A DNA stretch of 6,984 bases from an uncultured Clostridia bacterium (GTDB lineage Bacteria > Bacillota > Clostridia > Christensenellales > UBA1242). How positions within the stretch are numbered: the stretch's first letter is position 1; each line of letters opens with the position of its first letter. Location of the stretch: contig CANQQH010000061.1 in NCBI GenBank assembly GCA_947625955.1, positions 1-6,984 of the forward strand. The letters run 5' to 3'. Below are positions 1 through 6,054 of this stretch, piece after piece. The translations under genes were made by a program, and so were the position numbers. The notes under the pieces were generated by a model. The model had not been told where the DNA came from. It worked only from the letters and a program-made list of their open reading frames with translations, and searched no databases.

Positions 1-3
1 TAG

Positions 4-33
4 AACTAACTAAATACTGACGTATTGTTAGTT
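4..33. repeat. Imperfect 12-bp inverted repeat at the left edge
   Basis: AACTAAC (4-10) pairs with GTTAGTT (27-33) and AATAC (13-17) with GTATT (22-26). There is a 2-nt bulge (11-12) and a TGAC loop (18-21). It lies in the untranslated leader of the leftward transcript. No T-run is visible before the window ends, so whether it is a terminator, leader stem or operator cannot be told. Confidence 0.55.
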
Positions 34-135
34 AATATTGTTTTTGTTGTGATAAAGAAATTAACAAGAAGTTGTTTTAATTCATTAAAAAAACCTTGTA
101 CACTTATCTTACATATTCACTTGTCAAAGTTCGAT

Positions 136-159
136 GTTGTTCGTTTTTTTGTGAACAAC
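136..159. repeat. Perfect 7-bp inverted repeat at the predicted +1
   Basis: GTTGTTC (136-142) and GAACAAC (153-159) are exact reverse complements around a 10-nt T-rich loop. The outer edge coincides with the predicted start of the leftward promoter. It could be a 5'-end mRNA hairpin that slows decay, or a repressor operator. Confidence 0.65.
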
Positions 160-165
160 GCTGAT

Positions 166-194
166 ATAATACCATCTCAAAAAGACAATGTCAA
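166..194 (-). promoter_or_regulatory. Near-consensus promoter for an unseen gene to the left
   Basis: On the minus strand, perfect -35 TTGACA (194-189), a 17-nt spacer, then TATTAT (171-166). The predicted start is near 159. No usable minus-strand reading frame exists between there and position 1: the ATGs at about 111 and 84 are followed at once or after one codon by TAA. The message must therefore have a leader of at least about 158 nt, or be a non-coding RNA. Confidence 0.75.
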
Positions 195-255
195 CACTTT
201 TTTCAAAAAAAATTAAAAATTTCTCAAATATTTTATAATTGTTCAAAAACCCAAC

Positions 256-280
256 AAAAAAAGAGGATTACCCTCTTTTT
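256..280 (-). terminator. Rho-independent terminator of the proS operon
   Basis: On the minus strand, AAAAAGAGG (280-272) pairs with CCTCTTTTT (266-258) around a 5-nt loop and runs into TT (257-256). It lies 38 bases after the TAA at 318. The plus strand also shows a hairpin ending in T5, so it could work in both directions. Confidence 0.78.
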
Positions 281-317
281 ATATGCTTTATTATCCTTCT
301 TCCCCGCTTCCCAGGAA

Positions 318-812
318 TTATTTATTGTTCTTTTCGGGGCCTCCCTTGTGAGCGCTTTCGCTTGATTTTCCAATCTCGCATTCTTTTATGAAATTCTCAA
401 AGAAAGACGTTGCCTGCTTCAAGGACTCGAATCTTCTTCGAAACATTTCAAGCCTCTCTTTATCATTATTAATTTTCTCTTTTATTGGAAGCCTATACTT
501 GTCAACTTTTTCCAGGATGTTGCGATATGAAACATACTCGCCCCTTGCTTCATCCCTAGCGGCTTTGAACTCGCCAAATTTTTCGAGTATGGTCTCGTTT
601 ATTTCTCTTAGTTTTTCTTCGCCCTCTTCATTTGGGTTTAGACGCAGCTCTTCTTTTGCAATCTTATATTGCTCACGAAAACTATAAAACAGCTGATGAA
701 AGTCAAACTCATAGTTTTGCGCTTGCTCGCCAGCACATTTGTTATAGTATTCTTGCGGCATAAAAGATATCAGAGCACCTTTTAATAGTTTAATTCTTTC
801 GTCCAAACTCAT
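318..812 (-). CDS. Small coiled-coil protein downstream of proS, function unknown
   Basis: I do not recognise this protein. It has 164 residues and is mostly helical and highly charged from about 40 to 150 (EEKLREINETILEKFGEF, KINNDKERLEMFRRRFESL). It ends in a short hydrophilic tail (GKSSESAHKGGPEKNNK) that looks disordered. No signal peptide, membrane segment or known motif is visible, so it is probably cytosolic. I chose ATG 812 because GGAGG (825-821) sits 8 nt upstream. The earlier in-frame ATG at 827 overlaps the proS TAA (TAATG) but has no ribosome binding site of its own, and its next bases are that GGAGG. Either way the gene is closely coupled to proS (14 bases from stop to start) and is last in the operon. 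Confidence 0.82.
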   Translation of the reverse strand: MSLDERIKLLKGALISFMPQEYYNKCAGEQAQNYEFDFHQLFYSFREQYKIAKEELRLNPNEEGEEKLREINETILEKFGEFKAARDEARGEYVSYRNILEKVDKYRLPIKEKINNDKERLEMFRRRFESLKQATSFFENFIKECEIGKSSESAHKGGPEKNNK

Positions 813-826
813 AGGCTTTTCCTCCA

Positions 827-2524
827 TTATAAGTTTTTGAGAATTTTGCAAACCATTTTATATGCGTCGTCAACTTTTGCGTTAAGTCTCTCGCCAGTTT
901 TTCTTATCTCGATTTCAACCTCGCCGTTTTCAAGCGCGCGGCCAAAGGTTACGCGAACAGGCACGCCGATGAGTTCAAAGTCGTTGAACTTCACGCCCGC
1001 GCCAGCCTTTCTGTCGTCAAGCAAAACTGGGATGCCGTTTTCTTCAAGCTTGTCATATAGCTCGGTGGCTTTTTGAACTTGATTTTCCTTCTTCGTGTCA
1101 ACAATTATGATATCAACTTTGAATGGTGCAACGCTGAGAGGCAAAACAAGACCTTTTTCGTCGTGATGCTGGTCGATAATGCTAGCAACCGTTCTTTCAA
1201 GCCCGATTCCATAGCAACCCATCTGCATGATCTTTTCCTTGCCGTCGGCATCAACGAAGGTGGTTTTGAACTTATCGGTATACCTCGTGCCAAGCGCGAA
1301 AATATGCCCAAGTTCGTTGCCCATTGCGACCCTGAGTTTTCCACCACATCTTGGGCAAACATCGTTTTCAGTTGCAAACCTCAAATCTGCCCATTCGCAC
1401 TTGAAGTCGGCATTGTTAACATCCATATAGTGAACATTTGGTTTGTTTGCTCCGATGATGAAGTTGGTCATAGCTTTTATTTCATAGTCGCCAATGATTC
1501 TAACATTTTTGAGGTTGCCCATTGGACCAACATAGCCCATGACGCTGCCAATAGATTTGATCTCTTTTTCAGTTGCAAGTTCAAGTGAATCGCATTTGAG
1601 AAGCTTTGCAAGTTTTGCTTCGTTCACTTCCCTATCTCCGCGAACAAGAACCATAACAAGTTGCCCGCCCGCGTTATAGACCATACTCTTAACAAAGTCA
1701 CTTGGCTCGCGCTGAAGCATTTTCACAAGGTCAACGATGCGCTTTGTGTCAGGGGTTATAACTTCTTTATAGTTGCCCTTGAAACGCATATCCTCTTTGA
1801 AAGTGTCGTTGATTTCAACAGTTTCAAGGTTCGCACCGTAGTGGCACTTGTCGCAGAAAGCGATTTCAGCCTCGCCCTCGTCGCCAATTGCCATATACTC
1901 GTCGCAATAGAGTCCACCCATTGCCCCGCCGTCGGCAACAACAGGAACAGTCTTGATGCCAAGAGTTGTGAAAAAGTCGGTGTAGGCCTTTGCCATGCGT
2001 TTATAGTATGCCGAAAGGTCTTCTTCGCTTGCGTGGAAAGAATAGGCGTCTTTCATTGTAAATTCCCTTGCCCTAACAACGCCATCGCGTGGACGAATCT
2101 CATCGCGATACTTCTTTTGAATTTGATAAATTGAGAAAGGCAAATCATTATATGAGCGCACAAAAGAACCTGCAACAAGCGTTGCATACTCTTCATTTGT
2201 TGGGCTTATGGCATACTCAGCTTGGTTGCGGTCGGCGAGCTTGAACATCTCCTTGCCAAACGCATTCCAACGCCCAGACTTTTCGAGCGTCTCTTTGCTG
2301 ACAAGAAGAGGAAACTTCACTTCGCTGCAATCAACGCTTTCCATTGCGCGCCTGAGCTGGAACTCAACTTTTCGCATTATCATATTAAAGTATGGCATAT
2401 AGTGGAAAAGCCCTGCCGAAACTTTCTTTATCATTCCCGCGCGAACCATATAACTCATTGCTGTTGAGTCAACATCGCTAGGTTTTTCTTTTTGTGTTTT
2501 TAGAAGGAATTTGCTGTATTTCAT
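827..2524 (-). CDS. proS: Prolyl-tRNA synthetase, bacterial type
   Basis: Class II synthetase that activates proline and charges tRNA-Pro in the cytosol. The 565 residues match the usual bacterial length of about 570. Motif 1 lies near 68-86 (SEVKFPLLVSKETLEKSGRW). The TNEE loop is at 109-112, motif 2 at about 138-163 (KKYRDEIRP...REFTMKDAYSFH) and motif 3 at 436-467 (MGCYGIGLERTVASI... and LPLSVAPF). Between motifs 2 and 3, about residues 225-400, lies the INS (YbaK-like) editing domain of bacterial ProRS, which clears Ala-tRNA-Pro. It is bounded by two CxxC pairs (C224/C227 and C390/C393), with the Cys-Pro-x-Cys-Gly-Gly form often seen in relatives. The anticodon-binding domain is about 468-565. 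ATG 2524 is preceded by GGAG (2534-2531) 6 nt away. It is the middle gene of three. Its TAA stop (829-827) lies just before the next gene's ribosome binding site. Confidence 0.98.
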   Translation of the reverse strand: MKYSKFLLKTQKEKPSDVDSTAMSYMVRAGMIKKVSAGLFHYMPYFNMIMRKVEFQLRRAMESVDCSEVKFPLLVSKETLEKSGRWNAFGKEMFKLADRNQAEYAISPTNEEYATLVAGSFVRSYNDLPFSIYQIQKKYRDEIRPRDGVVRAREFTMKDAYSFHASEEDLSAYYKRMAKAYTDFFTTLGIKTVPVVADGGAMGGLYCDEYMAIGDEGEAEIAFCDKCHYGANLETVEINDTFKEDMRFKGNYKEVITPDTKRIVDLVKMLQREPSDFVKSMVYNAGGQLVMVLVRGDREVNEAKLAKLLKCDSLELATEKEIKSIGSVMGYVGPMGNLKNVRIIGDYEIKAMTNFIIGANKPNVHYMDVNNADFKCEWADLRFATENDVCPRCGGKLRVAMGNELGHIFALGTRYTDKFKTTFVDADGKEKIMQMGCYGIGLERTVASIIDQHHDEKGLVLPLSVAPFKVDIIIVDTKKENQVQKATELYDKLEENGIPVLLDDRKAGAGVKFNDFELIGVPVRVTFGRALENGEVEIEIRKTGERLNAKVDDAYKMVCKILKNL

Positions 2525-2537
2525 AATCTACTCCAAT

Positions 2538-3008
2538 TTATATTTTGTCGTTATCGCTTGAAAGGCCTTCAAACATGTCATAAAGTTCGTCGCAATATTT
2601 CAAAAGTTCTTCATCTCGTTTTTCATAGGACGAGTCAACAATTTGCATATATTTTTCATAGAGCTCTTCAAACTCATCTCTTGGCATTTCGCGATTATAA
2701 ATCTTTTTGAAGATGTCGTCAAGCTCATCGTGAATCTTGTTGACGAACTCATTATAGCTTCTCTCATGCTCTTTTATTTCGGCAAAGCGCTTTTTATTGG
2801 CCTTGTCAAGTTTTCTTTGAAATCTTGACCCAAAGTTCACCATCTCGCAAAGCTTGCCATAGTTAAAGCAAAGCCTTTCAAACTTGGTTTCAAGATAATC
2901 AAACTTCTCGTGCATGGTTTCAAGCGATTTTTCCTGCTCACTTATCGTCTCTTCAAGTTCTTGCAACTTATTGTTATATATAAGATAACTAAGGTCAATT
3001 CGTTTCAC
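2538..3008 (-). CDS. Small acidic coiled-coil protein upstream of proS, start uncertain
   Basis: I do not recognise this protein. It has 156 residues if read from the GTG at 3008. It is nearly all helix with long heptad-like stretches (KLQELEETISEQEKSLETMHEKF near the N-terminus, KKRFAEIKEHERSYNEFVNKIHDELDDIF in the middle) and an acidic C-terminus (DELYDMFEGLSSDNDKI). It has no signal peptide or membrane segment. The frame is open back to a TTG at 3026, but that lies upstream of the predicted transcription start and lacks a ribosome binding site. GTG 3008 coincides with the predicted +1, which would make the message leaderless. An internal ATG at 2918 is possible but has no well-spaced Shine-Dalgarno and would lose about 30 residues of good helix. 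The stop is TAA, 13 bases before proS, and the proS ribosome binding site begins three bases after it. The two are almost surely co-transcribed. Confidence 0.75.
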   Translation of the reverse strand: MKRIDLSYLIYNNKLQELEETISEQEKSLETMHEKFDYLETKFERLCFNYGKLCEMVNFGSRFQRKLDKANKKRFAEIKEHERSYNEFVNKIHDELDDIFKKIYNREMPRDEFEELYEKYMQIVDSSYEKRDEELLKYCDELYDMFEGLSSDNDKI

Positions 3009-3014
3009 ACTTTT

Positions 3015-3042
3015 AGTGTAACACAAAAAAAAATAAAGTCAA
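3015..3042 (-). promoter_or_regulatory. Promoter of the proS operon with overlapping palindrome
   Basis: On the minus strand, TTGACT (3042-3037), a 16-nt T-rich spacer, then TACACT (3020-3015) preceded by TGT (extended -10). The 10 bases ending in the -10 (GTGTTACACT) nearly match the promoter at 4110-4138 (GTGTTATACT). The plus strand GTTTCACACT-TTT-AGTGTAAC (3002-3022) is an imperfect palindrome, with ACACT/AGTGT perfect. It covers the -10 and the predicted start near 3008, where a repressor could bind. Function is inferred. Confidence 0.7.
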
Positions 3043-3043
3043 T

Positions 3044-3081
3044 AAAAAAAAGTTTCGCCAACTAAATTTTGCGAAACTTTT
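3044..3081 (-). terminator. Rho-independent terminator of the two-gene helical unit
   Basis: On the minus strand, AAAAGTTTCGC (3081-3071) pairs perfectly over 11 bp with GCGAAACTTTT (3058-3048) around a 12-nt loop and continues into T (3047-3044). It lies 12 bases past the TAG at 3093 and immediately upstream of the next promoter, separating two transcription units. Confidence 0.9.
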
Positions 3082-3092
3082 CATGTTTTTTT

Positions 3093-3530
3093 CTAGCCGC
3101 GCTGACTGAGCATGGACTGAATGTTTTTTGCAACATCTTTATTGCTTCTAAGAAGCATCTCCACTTCCCTCGCCGTCACTTCGAAAGACTGCGACAGACA
3201 TGAGTTTTGAAAGAAGAGCGCCCTGCTACTTGCAGTGTCGTAGTCGGCGGTGTTGTTTAGTTCGCCTTGCAAGTTTTGCAAAAGCGCAATCTGCTGCTCC
3301 AAAACTGTGAGCCTTGAATCAATAGTTGAGCAAAATGCTTTGGCGTTGTTTATGCACCTTTCGTCAACATAGCCGCGGTCTTTTGCTTCATTCACCATGT
3401 CGAACGCCTCAGCAATTTTTTCTTCGGTTAGTTTTTGAAGTTCTTTTGCATATTTGAGTTTTTCGTCGATAAGGTTTTTTTCTCTCTCAAATAAAGAATC
3501 CTTAGTTTTGTTCAAATCGCTAAGATTCAT
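3093..3530 (-). CDS. Small coiled-coil protein, function unknown
   Basis: A 145-residue protein (MNLSDLNKTKDSLFEREKNL...) that I do not recognise. It is almost entirely predicted helix. Residues about 5-50 are rich in Lys/Glu with heptad-like hydrophobic spacing (LFEREKNLIDEKLKYAKELQKL), and a second helical block spans about 70-90 (LTVLEQQIALLQNLQGEL). The C-terminus (VEMLLRSNKDVAKNIQSML) looks amphipathic. There is no signal peptide, membrane segment or metal-binding motif, so it is probably cytosolic and self-associating. The start is ATG 3530 because GAGGAG (3542-3537) lies 6 nt upstream; longer in-frame readings would begin inside the preceding gene without a ribosome binding site. It lies 22 bases after the frameshifted gene and shares its promoter. 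The stop is TAG, 12 bases before a strong terminator. Confidence 0.82.
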   Translation of the reverse strand: MNLSDLNKTKDSLFEREKNLIDEKLKYAKELQKLTEEKIAEAFDMVNEAKDRGYVDERCINNAKAFCSTIDSRLTVLEQQIALLQNLQGELNNTADYDTASSRALFFQNSCLSQSFEVTAREVEMLLRSNKDVAKNIQSMLSQRG

Positions 3531-3552
3531 AAAATTCTCCTCGCAAAAATAA

Positions 3553-4067
3553 TTAGTCTTCGTTTGGCTCGCGTTCGCCATCATTTGATTCTTGCTTGAT
3601 AAAATACTTTTTCATGATGCGGACAATATTGCAAGTTGTTGCAGCATTGGCAACATCGCTGCAAACCTCGAAAATCTCAGCACACTCATCTTCAATTGTT
3701 TTTTGAAGTTTCAAACTTTCACTCAAAAGTTCAATAGCATTGTCAGAATTGAAGGAGTCCACATTCTCCTTTATAAGCCAATCATACTCAGAAAGTTCAC
3801 CCATCAAGAAAGAAGTTTTGTCAATTTGCGCATTGATAGCTGCAATTGCTTGACTGAACTCTTGGTCGTTTTTTGCCTCAAAGTTCTTCCCTGTTGTTAT
3901 ATTCTCAATATAGTTGCGATATGTTGCAAGTTTTTTCTTAAAGTTTCCATTTTCGCATATCTTTCACTAAGATAGCTTTCAAAAGCACCATTAATATTCG
4001 ATTCATGCGAAGCAATTTCCATGTCCAGTTCGTTAATATCCTTTTTAATTTTTCCATAAAGTTCCAT
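3553..4067 (-). CDS. Small helical protein interrupted by a -1 frameshift
   Basis: I do not recognise this protein. It starts at ATG 4067, after GGAGG (4083-4079, 11 nt upstream). The first frame gives 56 residues (MELYGKIKKDINELD...) and stops at TAA 3899-3897. The -1 frame is open through that stop and continues as LATYRNYIENITTG... to TAA 3555-3553. Shifting at 3930, on A AAA AAC (3936-3930), joins 46 residues to 125 and gives one coherent 171-residue protein: helical, no signal peptide, acidic tail ending EREPNED. The 3' part has no start with a ribosome binding site near the junction; an ATG at about 3807 lacks one and would leave 90 bases unexplained. A single missing A (A7 read as A6) explains the break equally well, so this may be a sequencing error, a real pseudogene or programmed frameshifting. 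It is first of two genes, with 22 bases to the next start. Confidence 0.72.
3930..3936 (-). other. A AAA AAC slippery-type heptamer at the frame change
   Basis: Read in the first frame, the codons AGA AAA AAC contain the X XXY YYZ heptamer A AAA AAC exactly where the -1 frame must take over (next codon CTT at 3930-3928). Downstream, TATATT-GAG-AATATA could form a 6-bp A/U hairpin, which is weak for a stimulator. In bacteria A AAA AAG is the best-known efficient slip site; A AAA AAC is usually less efficient there. A plain indel in the A run remains the simpler explanation. Confidence 0.5.
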
Positions 4068-4109
4068 ACTTATAACACCCTCCAATTCGTATTGTTTTTT
4101 AACGAGCAG

Positions 4110-4138
4110 AGTATAACACACCCCCACCTCAAAGTCAA
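4110..4138 (-). promoter_or_regulatory. Sigma-A-type promoter of the two-gene helical protein unit
   Basis: On the minus strand, TTGACT (4138-4133), a 17-nt spacer, then TATACT (4115-4110) preceded by TGT, which gives an extended -10 (TGn). A/T-rich DNA just upstream (about 4139-4175, with runs of A and T) could act as an UP element. The predicted start is near 4103, leaving about 36 nt of leader before the ATG at 4067. Confidence 0.85.
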
Positions 4139-4218
4139 TACCCAAAATTTCAAAATTGTGCAACTTTTTTAGGTGAAGCAAACAAAAAAATAAACAAAAA
4201 AAATAAAAAATTACGCAT

Positions 4219-4244
4219 AAAAAAAGATCAGTGATAAACTGACC
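4219..4244 (-). terminator. Rho-independent terminator of the beta-helix gene
   Basis: On the minus strand, GGTCAGT (4244-4238) pairs with ACTGATC (4232-4226) with one G-U pair around a 5-nt loop, followed by seven T (4225-4219). The last G of the TAG stop starts the stem. CGCATA (4250-4245) and TATGCG (4219-4214) could form an outer 6-bp stem around it. Confidence 0.88.
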
Positions 4245-5914
4245 TATGCGCATTTATGTTCAACAACTGGAAACAAGTAAAATCGTTTGTTATCAAAAAA
4301 CTCGTCAAGTGGCATTTCAACGCTATCATTTTGCTCTGGAATTTCAATATTAAAGCTTGAAGGCGCTTGCACAACGATATATGATACCCCGTCAATCACT
4401 TGTATTGATAACGGATATTTAAAAGCTAGCATATTTATCTTGCTAAGATCAATACTTGTTATTCCCTCCAGCCTCGCAATCCTATTATTTGTTGGCAATC
4501 TGTTAAAATAAAGACCAATAGTACTTTCAGGTTCTTTCATAAACACCAAAGTATTGTTTGCTCCAAGCATTAGTTCCTTTAGTATTCCTCCATTATATTT
4601 TATTGTTGTCGCACCATAACTTTCTATAAAATTCATGCAAGATATTTCACCACCATTAACTTGTATTGTTGAACCTTTGCCACTATCTTGTATAACGAAT
4701 ATACCGACTTTTTCTTTACAGCCCATCATACCATTATTATCTTTTATTACACAATTATTAAGAATAAGATTCTGTTCTTCATTAATACGCAGCCAAATTC
4801 CCACTCCGCTATTATTAGTAATTTTGCAATTGGTTAACTCTGAGCGACACTTATTAATTCCACTGTCAGGATAACTATTAAAATCTCTACCTGTAATAGC
4901 CAATGCTAATCCATGTCCAGATACCCCTGAGATTTCAACATCTGTCATATACAGTTGTCGAACATATGAGCACTGAAAGCCATTTTCAAGTGTTGCCCCA
5001 TTTATAGTCAATGTTTCATAAGCACTACCAGAATCAAATGAACCATAATTTCCGCCTTCAATTGTGATTAGAGGATCATTATAATGGCAACTAAATCTTT
5101 TGACATTGCAATTATTTATGTTAATTTCGGCTGCGCAATCCTCCAACCATATACCTCTATCAAAAGTGCAATTTTCAATCAATATATGATCATAATACGC
5201 AAGAGTTGTATCCGAAGTATTACTATAATCCCAGTTCCCACCAGCCAAAAACAAGTCATATCCACCATCACTATATTTTGATGAATAGTTATTTTCTTGC
5301 ATAACAATGTTCTTTAATGTCACTTCATATTGTAGGTCTGGGTCAGGAATATTGGGAATATAATGAAACATACTTATTCCTGCAAAACCGCCCTCGTTGT
5401 TACTTATGTTCACCCCATCAATCACTATGTTTGTGTTAACGTTGCTTGACTTTACAAAAATTAAGCTATTGTTCCAAAAATTACCATAACTTTTGGCATC
5501 ATCAAAACCGCTATAGGCATCTTGAATTTTGTTGTTGGTTATTGAACCGCCAGTCATTGTGAAAGTGCCATCTTCAACAAATATAAGTCCAGAGTCGTTA
5601 TTCTCATTGCCGGAAATATCAACCCCATTAAGTTCGAACTTTCCATTGTTGGTTGTTCGAAATATATTCTTCACAAACTTGATATTCGTTCCACTTTCAT
5701 CTTTATAGCCAGGTCCATTATTCCATTCTCCATCGCCAGAAATGGAGTAAAATTCTCCACCATTGATTATGAGTGTTCCACCATTAACCAAGACCTTTTC
5801 AACATACTCATATATCGTTGCTGCATACGCAAAATTTTTTGCAATCGAACAAACAGAGATTGCCATTGCAACAGCAATAATTGCAAAAACAATAAAGCTT
5901 CCGAGTTTTTTCAT
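4244..5914 (-). CDS. Exported right-handed beta-helix repeat protein, function unknown
   Basis: A 556-residue protein. Residues 1-31 look like a Sec signal peptide: MKKLG, then a hydrophobic stretch, ending AYA before ATIY, with predicted cleavage after Ala31. From about residue 40 to 460 short strands alternate with Gly/Asn turns in the pattern of a parallel beta-helix: GGTLIINGGEF, GKFELNGVDISGN, GTFTMTGGSITNN, NIVIDGVNISNN, HILIENCTFDR, EININNCNV, SELTNCKITNNSGVGIWL, NLILNNCVIKDNNG and STIQVNGGEIS. This fold is shared by pectate-lyase-like enzymes, adhesins and passive surface proteins. I see no convincing catalytic set, so no enzyme activity is claimed. The C-terminus (ending VVEHKCA) has no LPXTG motif, membrane anchor or SLH-like repeat, so it may be released or held non-covalently. 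I chose ATG 5914 because GAGGTG (5925-5920) lies 5 nt upstream; a TTG one codon earlier is unsupported. The gene has its own promoter and terminator, and probably its own on/off control. Confidence 0.88.
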   Translation of the reverse strand: MKKLGSFIVFAIIAVAMAISVCSIAKNFAYAATIYEYVEKVLVNGGTLIINGGEFYSISGDGEWNNGPGYKDESGTNIKFVKNIFRTTNNGKFELNGVDISGNENNDSGLIFVEDGTFTMTGGSITNNKIQDAYSGFDDAKSYGNFWNNSLIFVKSSNVNTNIVIDGVNISNNEGGFAGISMFHYIPNIPDPDLQYEVTLKNIVMQENNYSSKYSDGGYDLFLAGGNWDYSNTSDTTLAYYDHILIENCTFDRGIWLEDCAAEININNCNVKRFSCHYNDPLITIEGGNYGSFDSGSAYETLTINGATLENGFQCSYVRQLYMTDVEISGVSGHGLALAITGRDFNSYPDSGINKCRSELTNCKITNNSGVGIWLRINEEQNLILNNCVIKDNNGMMGCKEKVGIFVIQDSGKGSTIQVNGGEISCMNFIESYGATTIKYNGGILKELMLGANNTLVFMKEPESTIGLYFNRLPTNNRIARLEGITSIDLSKINMLAFKYPLSIQVIDGVSYIVVQAPSSFNIEIPEQNDSVEMPLDEFFDNKRFYLFPVVEHKCA

Positions 5915-5986
5915 CAACCCACCTCAAACTTGGCATCAAGAAAAACATGTGTGCCTTTTCCCTTGCCCACCTAGTTACCTTCTTCG

Positions 5987-6023
5987 ATTATAATATACCC
6001 CCCCCCCCCCATATTTTTTTCAA
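5987..6023 (-). promoter_or_regulatory. Putative phase-variable promoter with a G13 spacer
   Basis: On the minus strand a TTGAAA box (6023-6018) is followed by AAAATAT, then 13 consecutive G (6010-5998), then TATATTATAAT (5997-5987). The spacing from TTGAAA is 20 nt to TATATT or 25 nt to TATAAT, both longer than the 16-18 nt optimum. Losing three G would give 17 nt to TATATT. Long G/C homopolymers between the -35 and -10 boxes are a known substrate for slipped-strand mispairing that switches surface protein genes. The predicted start near 5980 leaves a leader of about 65 nt before the ATG at 5914. The boxes are read by eye, and their function is inferred. Confidence 0.6.
5998..6010. repeat. 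Homopolymer run of 13 C (+ strand) / 13 G (- strand)
   Basis: Thirteen uninterrupted C on the plus strand. This is far outside local composition, where flanks are AT-rich and other long runs are A or T. It lies in the intergenic space between trpS and the exported beta-helix gene, within the latter's promoter. The exact count may vary between cells or be miscalled by sequencing. Confidence 0.97.
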
Positions 6024-6054
6024 TTGAATACAAGGGGGTTTTAAAATTTTTCAT

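Noticed and set aside
122..127. Second TTGACA on the minus strand in the leader at 127-122
   Set aside because: No acceptable -10 box lies 16-18 nt downstream.
162..170. Plus-strand extended -10 (TGATATAAT) that could drive a short RNA ending at the hairpin at 258-280
   Set aside because: There is no matching -35 box at the right distance, it overlaps the better minus-strand promoter, and the implied RNA of about 100 nt shows no structure except the shared terminator.
25..216. Plus-strand 63-codon open frame in the left intergenic region
   Set aside because: It begins with TTG, has no ribosome binding site, has a low-complexity AT-driven composition and runs across a convincing minus-strand promoter and hairpin.
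1073..2134. Long plus-strand open frames (1073-1588 and 1661-2134) antisense to proS
   Set aside because: They are mirror frames of a well-conserved synthetase gene, with no start signals and no protein-like pattern of their own.
2525..3042. T-box riboswitch controlling the proS operon
   Set aside because: The predicted transcription start lies essentially at the first gene, leaving no room for a leader, and the 13-base gap before proS holds only its ribosome binding site. The trpS leader is outside the window.
318..3530. Idea that the small helical proteins are WXG100/ESX-type secretion substrates
   Set aside because: They are longer than the usual 100 residues, have no WxG turn between two helices and no secretion-machinery genes nearby. 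One Y-x-x-x-E near a C-terminus is not enough.
4068..4253. N-terminal extension of the frameshifted gene up to 4253, giving a hydrophobic Phe/Leu-rich stretch that looks like a membrane segment
   Set aside because: It reads through the terminator of the beta-helix gene and the promoter at 4110-4138, and has no ribosome binding site. The GGAGG-supported ATG at 4067 is far better.
4244..4270. C-terminal VVEHKCA as the remnant of a truncated longer protein
   Set aside because: A well-formed terminator begins at the stop codon itself and no continuing frame with protein-like sequence follows, so the end looks natural.
4244..5914. Horizontal acquisition of the beta-helix gene from its lower G+C
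   Set aside because: Hand counts of single 60-base blocks gave 27% (4741-4800) and 33% (5401-5460) here against 48% in one proS block (1321-1380), but also 32% in the small coiled-coil gene (661-720). The gene is not clearly different from its non-synthetase neighbours.
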